Shown: in pieces, positions 12,516 to 23,644 of the stretch
Position numbering within the stretch: position 1 is the stretch's first letter
Layout of the letters: every line of letters starts with the position of its first letter
Origin: Nilaparvata lugens
Lineage: Eukaryota > Arthropoda > Insecta > Hemiptera > Delphacidae
DNA length: 64,000 nt
Reading direction: 5' to 3'
Assembly (NCBI RefSeq): GCF_014356525.2
Contig: NC_052505.1
Location: forward strand, 53,682,379 to 53,746,378
Notes under the pieces: generated by a model
Database searches by the model: none
What the model was told of the DNA's origin: nothing
The model's input: the letters and a program-made list of their open reading frames with translations, nothing else
Position numbers and translations under genes: made by a program

Positions 12516-12852
12516 ACATGTTTTTCACGGTTTTCTCGAAAACGGCTCTAACAATTTTCTTCAAATTTATACCATGGATAGCTATTTATAAGCCCTATCA
12601 ACTGACATGAGTTTCATCTCTGGGAATATTGTAGGAGCTCCGTTATATTCTTGAGAAAAATGGCGGATAATTACTAAAAAACCATGTTTTTCACGGTTTT
12701 CTCGAAAACGGCTGTAACGATTTTCTTCAAATTTATACCATGGATAGCTATTTATATGCCCTATCAACTGACATGAGTCTCATTCCTGAGAAAATTGCAG
12801 GAGCTCCGTAATATTCTTGAGAAAAATGGCGGATAATTACTAAAAAGCCATA
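12516..12852 (-). repeat. 337-bp direct repeat, left copy
   Basis: Two ~170-base A-family internal units side by side. Compared by eye, it matches 14021-14357 over exactly 337 bases with no gap and four differences, all T/C, falling at two equivalent points in each unit. Confidence 0.85.
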
Positions 12853-14020
12853 AATATCTCGATCTGACCCCACTCGCTACATCCACTTAGACCTGTTCCA
12901 ATATCCAGCTTAATTCAATTATTCCAATGATCGTATTCGATCGGTTCTTGATGATATAGAACATATCAGACACAATAATTGACAGGCTTGAGAAATAATC
13001 GAACTCAGAAAGCGAATTAACAAAACTGAAATATATTATAATAAAATATGTAATCATACAGTGCAGGTTCAGAATTTGATTTACAGGTTGATAATAATTT
13101 AGCATTAACAGAATAGTTAAAAATTTTCTTGTGCTTGCATGATACCATGCGTGATTCAACAGAATTTTACAATTGATAAAATTGAACAGTTTTGAAAAAA
13201 TAGTGAAAAAAAAATGAATTATAAAATATTTTAAAATTGCTCGGGGTCGTGGTTCAGGCAGCGGAGGATAGCTAATTAACTACAAGTTGTTACAAATTCA
13301 ATAGGAATAAATTCTAGGCTCTTAAATGCTAAAGCGCTTGTCGGCGTGGCCAATAATTTAACGAAGAAAAATTTATGTTTTTCTGCACTGAAATATTTTC
13401 GAAGCGTAGATTGGGGCCCCTTTTTAAACTTATAACTCACGTGAATTTCCTTGGCGGTCGTGGTTTTCTTCTTTAGATCAAAAATCGTTTGATCGGCAGC
13501 AATCCAGGCTTCGGTTTCAGCACGTGTGGAATTTTAGTTTAAATATCTCCTTCACCGAATTAATTAAGGGATAATTTACTTTAAGCTTTTAAATTTATCG
13601 ATTGACGAAAACATAAATTTACAAATAACAAATAGATTGGCCTAAAATATTGGCTCACAAATGGAACATATAAAATCGAACAAGAAATTTTACAAATAGG
13701 TCTTGGTAACTATAAAAAGAGATCTGAACGGTGAGGATTTCAAAAGGGAAGTGCTGTCTTTTCTCTCAGCTTCTTGGCTAGACCTTTCTTCTGAGAATCT
13801 CGATGTAATAAATTTGCATAAAAATTTGCCATTGGTAGAACGCTTGTGACGTAGACATGACGTCAGTGGCAAGCAGTAGAATATAATTCCTTTAATTACA
13901 ATAATGATTCAATTTAGGTAATTCTTAAAACTGCTTAATCTTCTAGACATAGTTTCTCTCATACAATGTACATGTGCTAGCGTAAATGATAAGGCAGGGT
14001 TGTTGTCTGATAATAGATTA
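12853..14020 (-). mobile_element. Inserted element, family I, copy 1
   Basis: Not part of family A. Its reverse complement is collinear with about 46099-47216: TGACGTCATG-like start region, ATGCAAATTTATT block, CCACGACCCCG block, GAGTTCGATTATTTCT block and a closing GTGGGGTCAGATCGAGAT. The flanking CAT on both sides could be a 3-base target duplication. No intact coding frame is visible; the frame at 12887-13159 (minus) shows no domain. Type unknown. Confidence 0.5.
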
Positions 14021-14357
14021 ACATGTTTTTCACGGTTTTCTCGAAAACGGCTCTAACAATTTTCTTCAAATTTATACCATGGATAGCTATTTATAAGCCC
14101 TATCAACTGACATGAGTTTCATCTCTGGGAATATTGTAGGAGTTCCGTTATATTCTTGAGAAAAATGGCGGATAATCACTAAAAAACCATGTTTTTCACG
14201 GTTTTCTCGAAAACGGCTGTAACGATTTTCTTCAAATTTATACCATGGATAGCTATTTATATGCCCTATCAACTGACATGAGTCTCATTCCTGAGAAAAT
14301 TGCAGGAGTTCCGTAATATTCTTGAGAAAAATGGCGGATAATCACTAAAAAGCCATA
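14021..14357 (-). repeat. 337-bp direct repeat, right copy
   Basis: Counterpart of 12516-12852, with the same length and four T/C differences. Together they suggest that a pair of internal units was duplicated and is now separated by insert I1. Confidence 0.85.
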
Positions 14358-14663
14358 TATTTCACGATTTTCTCAATTATGACTTGACCGATTTTTTTCT
14401 AATTAATACCCTGTATAGTTATTTATCAGCTCTATCAACTGGCATGAGTCTTTTTCTTTGAAACTAATGGGGTCCACACCTTCCTTGAGAAATGGACTTT
14501 GTAAACTCCTTCTAGTGCATGAGGAAGGTAGGTAGGTAGAGCAGTTTATAAAAAAGAACACATAGTCGAGATATTTCATCTGTAGTACAGATTTTTTAAC
14601 GATTTAGAAAAAAAACATCGAATTCCACAATTTACACAAAAGGAAAAGTACTCTGAAAACAAT

Positions 14664-14689
14664 TATATATTTAATATATATATATATAT

Positions 14690-14721
<32 letters not shown>

Positions 14722-14729
14722 ATATATTT
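14664..14729. repeat. (TA)n run in element A3
   Basis: Long alternating AT tract with a few interruptions. Confidence 0.9.
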
Positions 14730-14870
14730 ATACAGAAGTCTGATCGTAGTTTCAAATATGTTGCCGCCAATCGTCATTATGTTACTCCTCTAAATTATTC
14801 TCGTTTAAGAATGAGGTTCACAGTTCAATGAGCAAGGAAAGTTGAGTGAGTGTACCACACCAGATTTTTT

Positions 14871-15722
14871 CAATATAATATATCATTCGGATACATGAGA
14901 GAAGTCCAGAACCAATTTTTCCAAGTAAAATTTCCTTGTGCTAGATACAGGTTCAATTTCGGCTCAATTTCGAGTTTTTCCAGTTTTCAGCTATTTCCAC
15001 CAAATTCAGTAATCGGACAGAAAAAATTGCTCTTGCCTTTTTTCATATTATAGAATTCTGAATAAATTGAGATTATTCAAATCTCTCTCATATAAATTTC
15101 CAGCTACATATCAACAAATCCTTGTATTGTGAAGAACACCTAATTTTAAGCTTCAATCATCATCGCTAACTAAATTGTCGTCACATCGATATCTCGCACA
15201 ATGATATCAATTAATAAGATTATGTTTTATGAGACTCTACCGTTAGATGCACTTCATTTCAGTATTTCCTAGTAGAGAGGCGCGCATAAAGACACCTCAA
15301 GAGTCAAACTTTCAAACACTTATAACGTTTTAAACAATGCTCATATCTCATCTTACTATACTTCATTCTTCTCGGCTCGTCAAGGCGGTTCAAAATCATG
15401 CATCATAAGTTAGATTCGGTCAAGAAATTGAAAATTTATTGTTCAGTGTACTTGAGCCCATATTCCAATACACTGAAAAATGACTAATTTCTATTTCTAT
15501 AATAGTATAGAAATAGAGGAGGACCATAGAGTTGAATATTATTAAACTCTATAGAAACTGGAAAATGGACCGAAAATACGAGGTTTTTGTGCCATTTTGT
15601 ATCTAGCACAAGGAAATTTGCATGAAAAATTGGTTCTGGAATTCTGTCATGTATTCAAATAATATATTAAAAAATCATAAATACAATAAATTATATTGCA
15701 AGCACCAATGTATATAGTAACT
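14871..15722 (-). mobile_element. Inverted-repeat DNA element, family B, copy 2
   Basis: The left part (14880-15060) and right part (15550-15715) are inverted copies of each other, sharing CCAGAACCAATTTTT and TTTCCTTGTGCTAGATAC. The interior is the reverse complement of B1 (1560-1850), including TTCTTCTCGGCTCGTCAAGG. It is shorter than B1 and has no transposase frame. Confidence 0.55.
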
Positions 15723-16073
15723 GCACCATCTAAATGCATAGTTCTGAAGTGTAACATTCAGACTCGCCCCAATAACATACTTATTTGTTCTATTGGCGGA
15801 TAGTAACTCATTAGCATAGAAAATACTGGCAATAGAATGACAAACAAATTGGATGCTTGCATTTATGAATGGAGCGATGATTATCATTTGTGTTTCAGTG
15901 TTAGTGTGTTTGAGTATTTGGTGAGCACTAGTTGCCAAACCGTTAAGTTTGGTGGGGAGGGGTTCAGGCTTCGTCGATTCAGCATTTTGAGTGTTTGCCG
16001 TGGACTTATAGCGGACAAATATTGGCGATTCTATTCGTTGTTTCCGGACGAATAAACGGCTATCCACCCACAT
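15675..16073 (-). CDS. Unrecognised 132-codon ORF
   Basis: An ATG-initiated frame on the minus strand whose first ~65 codons lie in a local GC rise (15900-16070). Its last ~15 codons run into element B2, so any genuine coding part would have to end or splice before about 15722. The protein is mixed hydrophobic and polar, with several threonine/asparagine stretches, and matches no family I know. The opposite strand is open too (15837-16055). Confidence 0.2.
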   Translation of the reverse strand: MWVDSRLFVRKQRIESPIFVRYKSTANTQNAESTKPEPLPTKLNGLATSAHQILKHTNTETQMIIIAPFINASIQFVCHSIASIFYANELLSANRTNKYVIGASLNVTLQNYAFRWCSYYIHWCLQYNLLYL

Positions 16074-17090
16074 AGTTCAGTTTCCAGTCTAGTTGGATGA
16101 AATCAGTGGGATGAAACCTAACATTGTACTACCGCGACTGAATTATCACTCTCTTGCTTATCCTAATATTTCCCTCTTATTCCTTCATCACTGTACTTCT
16201 TTTACACTGTTTTCAATATTATCATTCAATTTTGTTACCTCCTGGACTAAACAAATGCACTAATTCATGTTTCATTCATTCCAAACCCTTCATCAGTCCA
16301 TCTGTTTTTCAACCATATTTTCTCCTGAATTTCTCCATCTTTTAATTCGTTTCCACCTGCATCCAATGCATTACATCCACTTTTCGTTCTCTCTCTTCTT
16401 CATACATAATCAAATTCACTTTACCTGTATTTTATCCTCCTCCCGAACTTCAGATTTATTTCTCTCACTGAAAAATTGCCTTTACTCCCTTTTGGCTTTC
16501 CATATTTCTCATTTTTTCTTCTCTTGTTTCATTTGCTGTTCTTATCCATCCCATACAATACTTGCTGTAAGATACATCAGCTTCCACTAATACATACTTG
16601 AGCGTGAATAAATCATTCTCTGTTCTCAGTTTCCATTCTCCATAGGCTACGTATTATCTCCTTCCTGTTATTGCTCACTCACTTCTTGTCTACTTTCATA
16701 GTCACTGATTTGTTCCCTCTAAAAATCAACTATTTTTCTATAACAATACTCAACTTTGAACTGGTCTGTACTCCCAAATGCAAGACAAATCGTTATTGTA
16801 TCCTCCAAAAATGTTCTCTGCTTGTAACTTTCTATGTCCTTACCTCTTATCCTGACATCCTTTCAACTCTGAGCTCTCCCAATATCATTTCTTACTCTTC
16901 TACTCTATCTTTTATTATAATTTCCAGTCATTTTTTGCAGTTATTCTCCATTCTCATAGTTATTAGCTAATACTGAAGGTCCTAATAGTCTTCTGGAATT
17001 TTAAATAACTGCAGTATTTAGGCATTTTGAACAACATTCTATTATGATCTTCCATGCTCTCTCTTTCTCTTACTTCTTCCTCGCCTTTCT

Positions 17091-17227
17091 ACTTTCCTTG
17101 CCCTATTACCATAGATAGGTAAGGAAAGTATCGCTTTCCAAAAAAAATTAAGGCACCCCAATTTCAAGTTTTCTATACGTTTCAAGGTCCCCTGAGTCCA
17201 AAAACATGATTTTTGGGTGTTGGTCTG

Positions 17228-17258
<31 letters not shown>

Positions 17259-17267
17259 TGTGTGTGT

Positions 17268-17307
<40 letters not shown>

Positions 17308-17620
17308 TGTGTGTGTGTGGTGTGTGTGTGTGTGTGTGTGTGGTGTGTGTGTGTGTGGTGTGTGTGTGTGTGTGTGGTGTGTGTGTGTGTTGTGTGTGTG
17401 TGTGTATGTGTGTGTGTGTGTTGTGTGTGTGTGTGTGTATGTGTGTGTGTGTATGTGTGTATGTCTGTGAACACAATAACTCCATTTCTTATTAACCGAT
17501 GACTTGAAATTTTAAACTTAAGGTCCTTATACCATAAGGATCCGACAATAAGAAATTCAATAAAATTCAATTCAAGATGGCGGAAAAAATGGTGAATGAT
17601 TACTAAAAATCATGTTTTTT
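17091..17620 (-). mobile_element. Family A, copy 4 (5'-truncated)
   Basis: On the plus strand it begins ACTTTCCTTGCCCTATTACC, carries the GGACC...GAGTCCAAAAACATGA block and a greatly expanded GT tract, and then stops near 17620 just after AAGATGGCGGAAAAAATGG. The part equivalent to the other terminus is missing. Confidence 0.65.
17225..17468. repeat. Expanded (GT)n microsatellite, ~240 bp, inside A4
   Basis: Long GT tract with periodic GGTG, TTG and TATG interruptions. The cysteine/valine-rich and histidine/threonine-rich frames over it are artefacts of the dinucleotide. Confidence 0.95.
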
Positions 17621-17924
17621 AATGGAATATCTATCTTTTTATCTTATTATCGTTTAGTTCACTTCATTACCTCCCACAATTACTCCTCTCACAATGCCTC
17701 ATCCTTCATCACAGGCATTCTCTCATTCAATTTATCTGTTTCTCTTTCTCACTTTTTGTGGAAGAGAGGACCTGGAGTCTTAACTCCACCCATAATAAAA
17801 GCAATCAATCAATCTTTCTTGCTCCCTTTCCCAATCACACTTCCTTCTCTCCAACCCCTTCCATCTCACATACCCTCAGTTTAGTTCCACCAATCAGCAA
17901 TCGTTCAATTGAATGCCTCACTCC

Positions 17925-18012
17925 AAATTTATTGTAATATTCACTTCGAACTGACATTATTGATTGAATGAGAAGCATTGATGTTATGTTACTCGTCAGT
18001 TGTGCTGACAGT
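17925..18012. mobile_element. Short foldback element, family J
   Basis: Contains TATTCACTTCGAACTGACAT, a centre with GAATGAGAAGCATTGATG, and an inverted GTGCTGACAGTTTC arm, matching the layout of 35106-35195. Confidence 0.45.
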
Positions 18013-18429
18013 TTCTGCATTACTCTATGCGAATTTCGAATTGGTTGAATGGAAAGCAGTGGTAATAAACCTGAGGTATACTGACAGTTTCTCTAGCACT
18101 CTATTCGAACAAAACGGTAGAATTGAAGCCAAAACGAGAAACATTCCCCGAAAATTTGTAATTCAGATTGTTTGTTGAGGCATTCATCCATTTATTACAC
18201 CGTGTAATTGGTACGCAATTGCGGTCATAAACTTGGCGTGTTTTCAATTATTGATTTTCTATTGTTATTCCAATGTTTTGTGCATTCATGCGAGAAGTTT
18301 GTTCCAAAATGATAGCGTATGATGTATTTAATGAATAGTTATATTATAATAATTATACGTATATACATCGAATGCATTGAAACATACCATTTTCAATACT
18401 GAATAAAAATTTCGATTTACAAGTTCAAA

Positions 18430-18640
18430 CAACAGACGTGGCGCGAACTTATGTCACTTCCACGCCACTACAATGTAAACAAATTATGGTTCAATGAAAA
18501 CAGAAGTGGCGTGACGGTACGCAACCTCTGTTTTCATTGGATATTATTTGACCATAATAATATATATAATGTTTATGTAGGGGTGGAAAAGCCCGTGTCT
18601 CTTCCGCGCCTCGTCCGTGCCACTTCTATGTAAATTGAAC
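18430..18640. repeat. Nested inverted repeats with GTGGCG motifs
   Basis: A perfect 13-base inverted repeat (18492-18504 and 18527-18539, CAATGAAAACAGA and its complement) encloses a 22-base loop that is richer in GC. Next to it, GTGGCG and CGCCAC form a second short inverted pair (about 18440-18471). Function unknown; possibly the core of a small MITE. Confidence 0.5.
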
Positions 18641-19540
18641 CTCATATACATTATAATATTTATGATGTTTCGCAAAAAAGTATTGAAAATTACAAATGAT
18701 TTTAATAGTTAAAAATATCCCACAATTATGTTTTTCAGTGATCAGACAAAACGAGAGTCTATGAAACGGAGGACTTGCAAGTTTCCATACTCTTGCAAAA
18801 TTCGGTAAATTATTATCTACCAAATTTTGAAAATTCCACACTGTGATCCATTGATGACTATTCAGTTATTACACGTGAATGATGCTTTTTGCGAATCTTA
18901 TATTTCAAATTTCAAATCAGAAGTTTCTGATAATATTTGGTCATTCAATGTTTTTTTCCATTCCTACAATTTTGGAAATCAAATTCTTATTGAATCTATT
19001 ATCGAGTGATTATATAGGTCTATCGCAGCTATTAAATTCCAATTCTAACTATTATGATGATGAACTTCTGCTATTCATAGTCGGAATCAAATGTGTCATA
19101 TACAAAACACACTCATGGTACAGTGAAAGATTTTTGGAAGAACTTTCCTCATGTCAAAAATGAGTGATCAAAATCTAAATAAACCTAGACTTTTCACAAC
19201 CAGTTTGTCTTCTAAAGAATTCGATGTTTTTACAATTAGACAAGTCTATTTGTAGTGTAGTAGAATTTATCACTAATCATAAAACTGATTTCCTTCTACA
19301 ATAATAACACTGCCAACAGCCTTAGCAGCCTAAGATCTACAGCAAATAAATATTCAACCTACAATACAAGCATAAAAACCATTAGAAGACAACTTATATA
19401 CATAAGCAGTGAAATCATTAATATAATTTTCGAAAAGTATATCAAATGTGCGAAAATTACCAAAAAAAAATTAAAACAGGATATAAACTCCTGGATTAAA
19501 TGCAATTACTTCTATCTATGAGATGTTTTCACTAAGTGTG
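18641..19540. other. No gene recognised
   Basis: AT-rich. Overlapping frames at 18827-19163 show no domain and no supported splice sites. Confidence 0.45.
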
Positions 19541-19545
19541 CTCTT

Positions 19546-19850
19546 GTGACTTGTGTGCTTGCTTATCCTGCAATCCTTTGTGAAGCATCTAGTCCTTCAA
19601 TTTTTTTTTTTTACCACCTGGTCCTATCGTTTTTCTCTTTCCTTCCTTTCCCTGATACTTTTATCACCATCTCAAGGATTGAAGGTTTTCCTAGTACATG
19701 GATAACCATAGTTGGAAAAACCCTTCAATCCTTCACCCTTTTTTTACATCACTATTGTAATAGTGTGATATTGAGTGAATATTATTGTAGTTGTTTGTGT
19801 GTATCTTATATTATTTTTCAGGTTTTTGAACAGAAATGAACTTTGATTTT
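19546..19850 (+). mobile_element. Retroposon 3' remnant, family E, copy 1
   Basis: Contains TTCCTAGTACATGGATAACC and ATAGTTGGAA, which recur at 26831-26870 (copy 2), each followed by ~130 bases of T-rich sequence. This is consistent with the 3' UTR of a CR1-like LINE. No RT frame remains. Confidence 0.4.
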
Positions 19851-20213
19851 ACTGTCTGTTGAACCCTGCGTTTTTAGTGTGAGAATTGACTCTGTCTTGT
19901 TTGAATTTGCTAACTTGTTGCCTAGTTGTCGAAATTAAAGCAATTTTCGTGCATTTTTCAAATGCAGTTTCAATTTCTTGTCGAAAAAGCTACTGTATTT
20001 GGGAATTGTACGACCATTGACCTTTTTGCAGCTTTGGCTTTTCCACTGGAAGTTATGCTCAACGCTCGTGGAGGGGGAATAATTTTCAGTGAGAGGGCCA
20101 CAGTTCGAATTGAGACGTGACTGGGAAAACATGTAACGGTGTGCGAGCCTCGGTCCTCTGAATGGGCCCATTTCCCATTTGTTATGTTTTCAGTTATTTT
20201 CAGACAAATTGTT

Positions 20214-20391
20214 ATGTTTTCAGTTATCAGTAATTTTTATCTAGTTGAATAGGAAACCAAATTTTATAGAGTTAGTAGGAGTAGAATCAGGAAATTATTT
20301 GTGCGTTTGAGTTCAAGTAAAGTGAGTTTTATTAAAGCGTATGTGAGTGTTTCTGAAGAGTCCAAGTTTGAATATTGTTAAAATGGTGAGT
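20214..20391 (+). promoter_or_regulatory. Candidate 5' UTR exon ending ATG|GTGAGT
   Basis: At 20383-20385 an ATG in good context (TTAAAATG) is followed immediately by a perfect donor GTGAGT (20386-20391). First exons that end exactly at the start codon are common in insect genes. Upstream, TTCAGT initiator-like words occur near 20190-20230, but there is no strong TATA box. No downstream exon in this window could be linked to it, so the gene, if any, is unnamed. Confidence 0.25.
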
Positions 20392-20979
20392 TGTTGTTTT
20401 GTTGTTTTTCTTATTGAGCTCATAATTTAGTTTCATAGAATGACCGAGGCCCAAATTTAAATGCAGCCAGTTAGCAGGTTCCCAAAATATGTAGATTGGT
20501 ATTGAATATATATTTTTTGTGAATCAATTGCTGAATAACTTTGTTCTGTTTGAAAATTCGACATGTTACCTGACTCTTATTAATTCGTTCTATTTACTTA
20601 GAGTTCAATAAACCTGAAGTTAATTTTTTTTAGTATTTTTCATTGAAGTTCCTGGCTCGTAGTTGCTAGTTGCTAAAATAGGTGACCATTAGATAATGAT
20701 GATAATCTGTGCATTTGAATGAACGAATCCACTAAAAGCTCCCAACCAATCAAGGATTCAAATACCGGTAGATGATTTGATAGCAGTAAACTTCAGCAAA
20801 TATTATAGAAAAGAAGAAACAACCACCCTCCGTTTTACATTGGTGGCCAGCGGTGGTATAGTCTGCAAGAATGACTATCAAACCACATTTATTCTTATAT
20901 ATTATTTTATATTCTGGAAGATTAACCAAATAGAGACAAAGATATCTCCGGTTACAGAATTATGTTAGGTGTGGTGTAG

Positions 20980-21112
20980 GGTTAAAATATACCTCCTCCG
21001 GTTACACTATCTTTTTTTTATGTGTATTGTTGTTGTTCTCATGTATTCCTCTTGTTAATCTGTATCAAACTTGTATGTGTGTGTAAATATATTGAATTGA
21101 ATTGAGTTAAAT
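20980..21112 (+). mobile_element. Retroposon 3' end with (TTGAA) tail
   Basis: A T-rich 3' UTR-like stretch ends AAATATATTGAATTGAATTG, a short tandem pentamer tail similar in type to the LINE tail at 28047-28074. No coding part is preserved. Confidence 0.4.
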
Positions 21113-23042
21113 CTTAAACCAATAATATGTTTATTCTGAACAAATTCAATTTTATGCTTTGAGTTTTCTGTTAAATGTAAATCTTCAATTGCTACCACTT
21201 ATATGCACGAATGAATTATTCCAAACGTTTCATAATGTGAATTGAAAAAATTATTCACCCGGGAATGGATTAATAACATGATGGATGTTTGCGCCGGTTT
21301 TGGCGAAGTAGTTTTTTGTTTTGCCAACAGAGGGCAGAGGTCCCTTTTTTAGGTGAGTTGATGATAAAGATATTATTAATTTTGGTTTTCTTCTGACCAT
21401 TTGGTTCAGTTGCAATTGAGAAAGAATGGGAGTAACATGTTGTCGTCTAGTGGCAGCCCTTATCCAAATGAGTATTTCAACTTAATTTAGTAACTATTGT
21501 TTTCGTTTTGTTCAATATTGTAGTTATGTAAATAAATTGCACTATTTCGTGCTAAGTTAGAAGTTGCGCACGTTTCGTGATAATTATTATTGAAAAGTGA
21601 ATGCTAGAACACAACTCAAGTTTTCTTTTCTATCAATATTCAAATCATAATGTAAAATATCCAGACAGTGAACTCCATCTTAGAACCGGGAAATTGTAAG
21701 GAACCAACTTCAACAATCGCATTCTCTGATAAATCGGTTTTCCTGATAAATTTTACTTTTCTCTTTCTCTGATCTATCCTATCCAACTCTTTAACTTCCA
21801 CCTCAAACAATTCTATTCACTACATCTTAGATTTGATGAGCACTTTTTCAGATTTTCTATGTTCTATGTATGTAGTTTTTTTCTGAATGGATTATCATTC
21901 AACTCAAAGATTTGATTCTTCTAATACAATCCACATCAGAGTAATTGAAGCTTGTATTTCGAGCTATTAAATCTCAAGAACCAGCTTTTATGTAACAATT
22001 GATATTCTACAAGAGAAAACGATAGAAAGTATGGAATGTTGGAGGAAAATTGGAAAGTGAATTTACAGCAATTATGTTCAACTGATTTCAATTCAACAAA
22101 CTGGAAATTATAATTTTGTTGAACAATATGATTTTGACAAAAAATACAACCCTGCTCTGATCATTCCGAAAACTGCTGAACGAGTCAATATAACAACATG
22201 ATTATTCCCATGTGAATGATCACATGATGTATGGATTTCATGGAAGAAATCAATCGAACAACTGGAATTCGGTCGCCAACTTGAATTCACCACAACAATG
22301 GGAAACGACTGGAGCAACTAAGAGAAATTTTTCATGAGGTAACTGCAAACCAGGCAATCGTGTGTGTATCGAACTATGACTGAAATGTGTATGACCACTT
22401 TGGTGTCACCCGTTTCTAATCATCAGTTCATTGAGCTGTAAAATTGAATGAAAATTAAACGCCAGCCAGAGTTGACGGAGCAATTGAATTAATTGTGCTG
22501 GTTTGCGGCGGGCTGGCTCACAGTATCCATTTCCATATTTTAGGTTACTGTTGGTGGCGAGATTCAGCTTAGATGAGGGAATGAGTTTGTGGAGGGTGAG
22601 AAGGTGTAGGTGGGTGAGATGATGATGGAATAGGAGGAGGAAACTCGTTTCGAATTTGCAGTGCTGATGATCTTCATAACCCAAAATGACCAACTCCTCA
22701 AGCTCGATCACACTCTTCCACTCACTCACTCGATCTCTCCCACTCCCATCTCCCACCTGGATGAAAATTGAAGGTTACCAATAGACCATCTAAAACAACC
22801 TCCAACTTAAAGGAATATGTGGAGCAGAGAAATGGAGGGAGCTCAGCCAATTACAGTGATGAATGAAATTACTCATGAAGCGCAGTTGCCAAGTTGTCGA
22901 TCAGACTCAGTCGATGCAGTGCTTCAAGGGAGGAAGCTACATAATATGCGTATCATGAGCTGTTGAAGACTCTCTGAAGACTACAGAACGCTGTCCGCTT
23001 CATCCGCACGCAACCATCGACGCCACTGTATTTTTAAAGTAT
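21113..23042. other. No gene recognised
   Basis: Contains the frame 22406-22756 (minus, 116 codons) in a moderately GC-rich patch and a 31-codon frame at 22863-22958 (plus). Neither has a domain, splice context or a homologous copy here. Confidence 0.4.
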
Positions 23043-23640
23043 CCCTACTATTCCCTGCTCTGCACATACCTCCAAGTCGGAGGTTGTTTTAAATAGATTC
23101 TAGTATCTGTTTAATGTATTCTGCGAATGTGAAGTATTCATGTATTGAGTATTCAATACATATTAATTATTAAGTATTCAATACATATTGAGTATTCAAT
23201 TCGTATCCCTACTTTTTCCTGCTCCGCATATCCCTCCAAGTTGAATTAATGAAATTAACGTTTTGGTAGAGAGTTAGTGGGAAGGATATTTTGAATATTC
23301 TTTCCGAAGAAAGGACATTGATATGTCCAAAGCTCCGTCAATTTATGTGGATGCATAACAATATTATCTATAGTTATCACAAATTGTTTTTTTCATATCA
23401 TATACAGTTCAATAATAATTTCCTTAGTCTATATTATGTAGATTCATCTATAATTTTGCTGTATTGTAAGCTATTGTATATAAGTGTATAAGCCAGTATA
23501 TATTGTTGTAATCTACATGAATGAAGTACTCAATCAATCAATCAAGTCGGAGGTTGACTCCGATTCCAGTATACTAGATAGACTCTAGTATCTGTTCAAT
23601 GTATTCTGCAAATGTGCAGTATTTAAGTATTGAGTATTCT
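23043..23640. repeat. Two-unit tandem repeat split by a LINE insertion
   Basis: Unit 1 (23043-23203) holds CTCCAAGTCGGAGGTTG followed by TTCTAGTATCTGTTTAATG. Unit 2 begins at 23204 with the same order but breaks after CCTCCAAG (23240) and resumes at 23543 with CAAGTCGGAGGTTG and CTCTAGTATCTGTTCAATG. Removing 23241-23542 and one CAAG restores a second full unit. Confidence 0.7.
23241..23542 (+). mobile_element. 5'-truncated LINE fragment with CAAG target duplication
   Basis: A ~300-bp insertion flanked by CAAG (23237-23240 and 23543-23546), ending in a TCAATCAATCAAT tail. Tail and truncation are typical of jockey/CR1-type LINE 3' ends. No RT motif is preserved. Boundaries are unusually firm because the interrupted tandem unit shows the empty site. 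Confidence 0.65.
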
Positions 23641-23644
23641 ATGA

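Larger units (their letters stand above)
12197..14870 (-). mobile_element. Family A, copy 3, interrupted by insert I1
   Basis: On the plus strand it begins ACTTTCCTTGCCCTACTACC and ends with CACACCAGATTTTTT, so it is inverted relative to A2. It is far longer than other copies because a ~1.17-kb unrelated segment (12853-14020) splits it, with 337-base near-identical direct repeats on both sides. It also contains a long TA run at 14664-14729. A short scrap of element B (about 12161-12196) lies between A2 and A3. Confidence 0.6.
16140..17815 (+). mobile_element. 3' untranslated remnant of a non-LTR retroposon, interrupted by A4
   Basis: A long pyrimidine-rich stretch (16140-17040) with no RT motif resumes after an A-family insertion (17091-17620). 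It ends at about 17815 with GACCTGGAGTCTTAACTCCA, then an AATAAAA-like signal and a short (AATC)n tail. Tandem short-unit 3' tails of this kind are typical of jockey/CR1-type LINEs, and the 3' UTR-like composition supports a dead 5'-truncated copy. Confidence 0.45.

Noticed and set aside
12516..14357. A pair of long terminal repeats of an LTR retrotransposon
   Set aside because: The 337-base repeats are internal units of family A, the interior has no gag or pol, and there is no TG...CA end or primer-binding site.
17042..17570. Long frames rich in His/Thr or Cys/Val on both strands
   Set aside because: They are translations of the GT/AC microsatellite inside element A4, with no coding signal outside it.
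21324..21337. CTCF-like motif CCAACAGAGGGCAG
   Set aside because: It fits a vertebrate-style consensus at 13 of 14 positions, but one such match is expected by chance in a window of this size.
22863..22958. 31-codon frame with an MKLLMKRSC start
   Set aside because: Too short, no splice or promoter context and a basic start that is not a convincing signal peptide.
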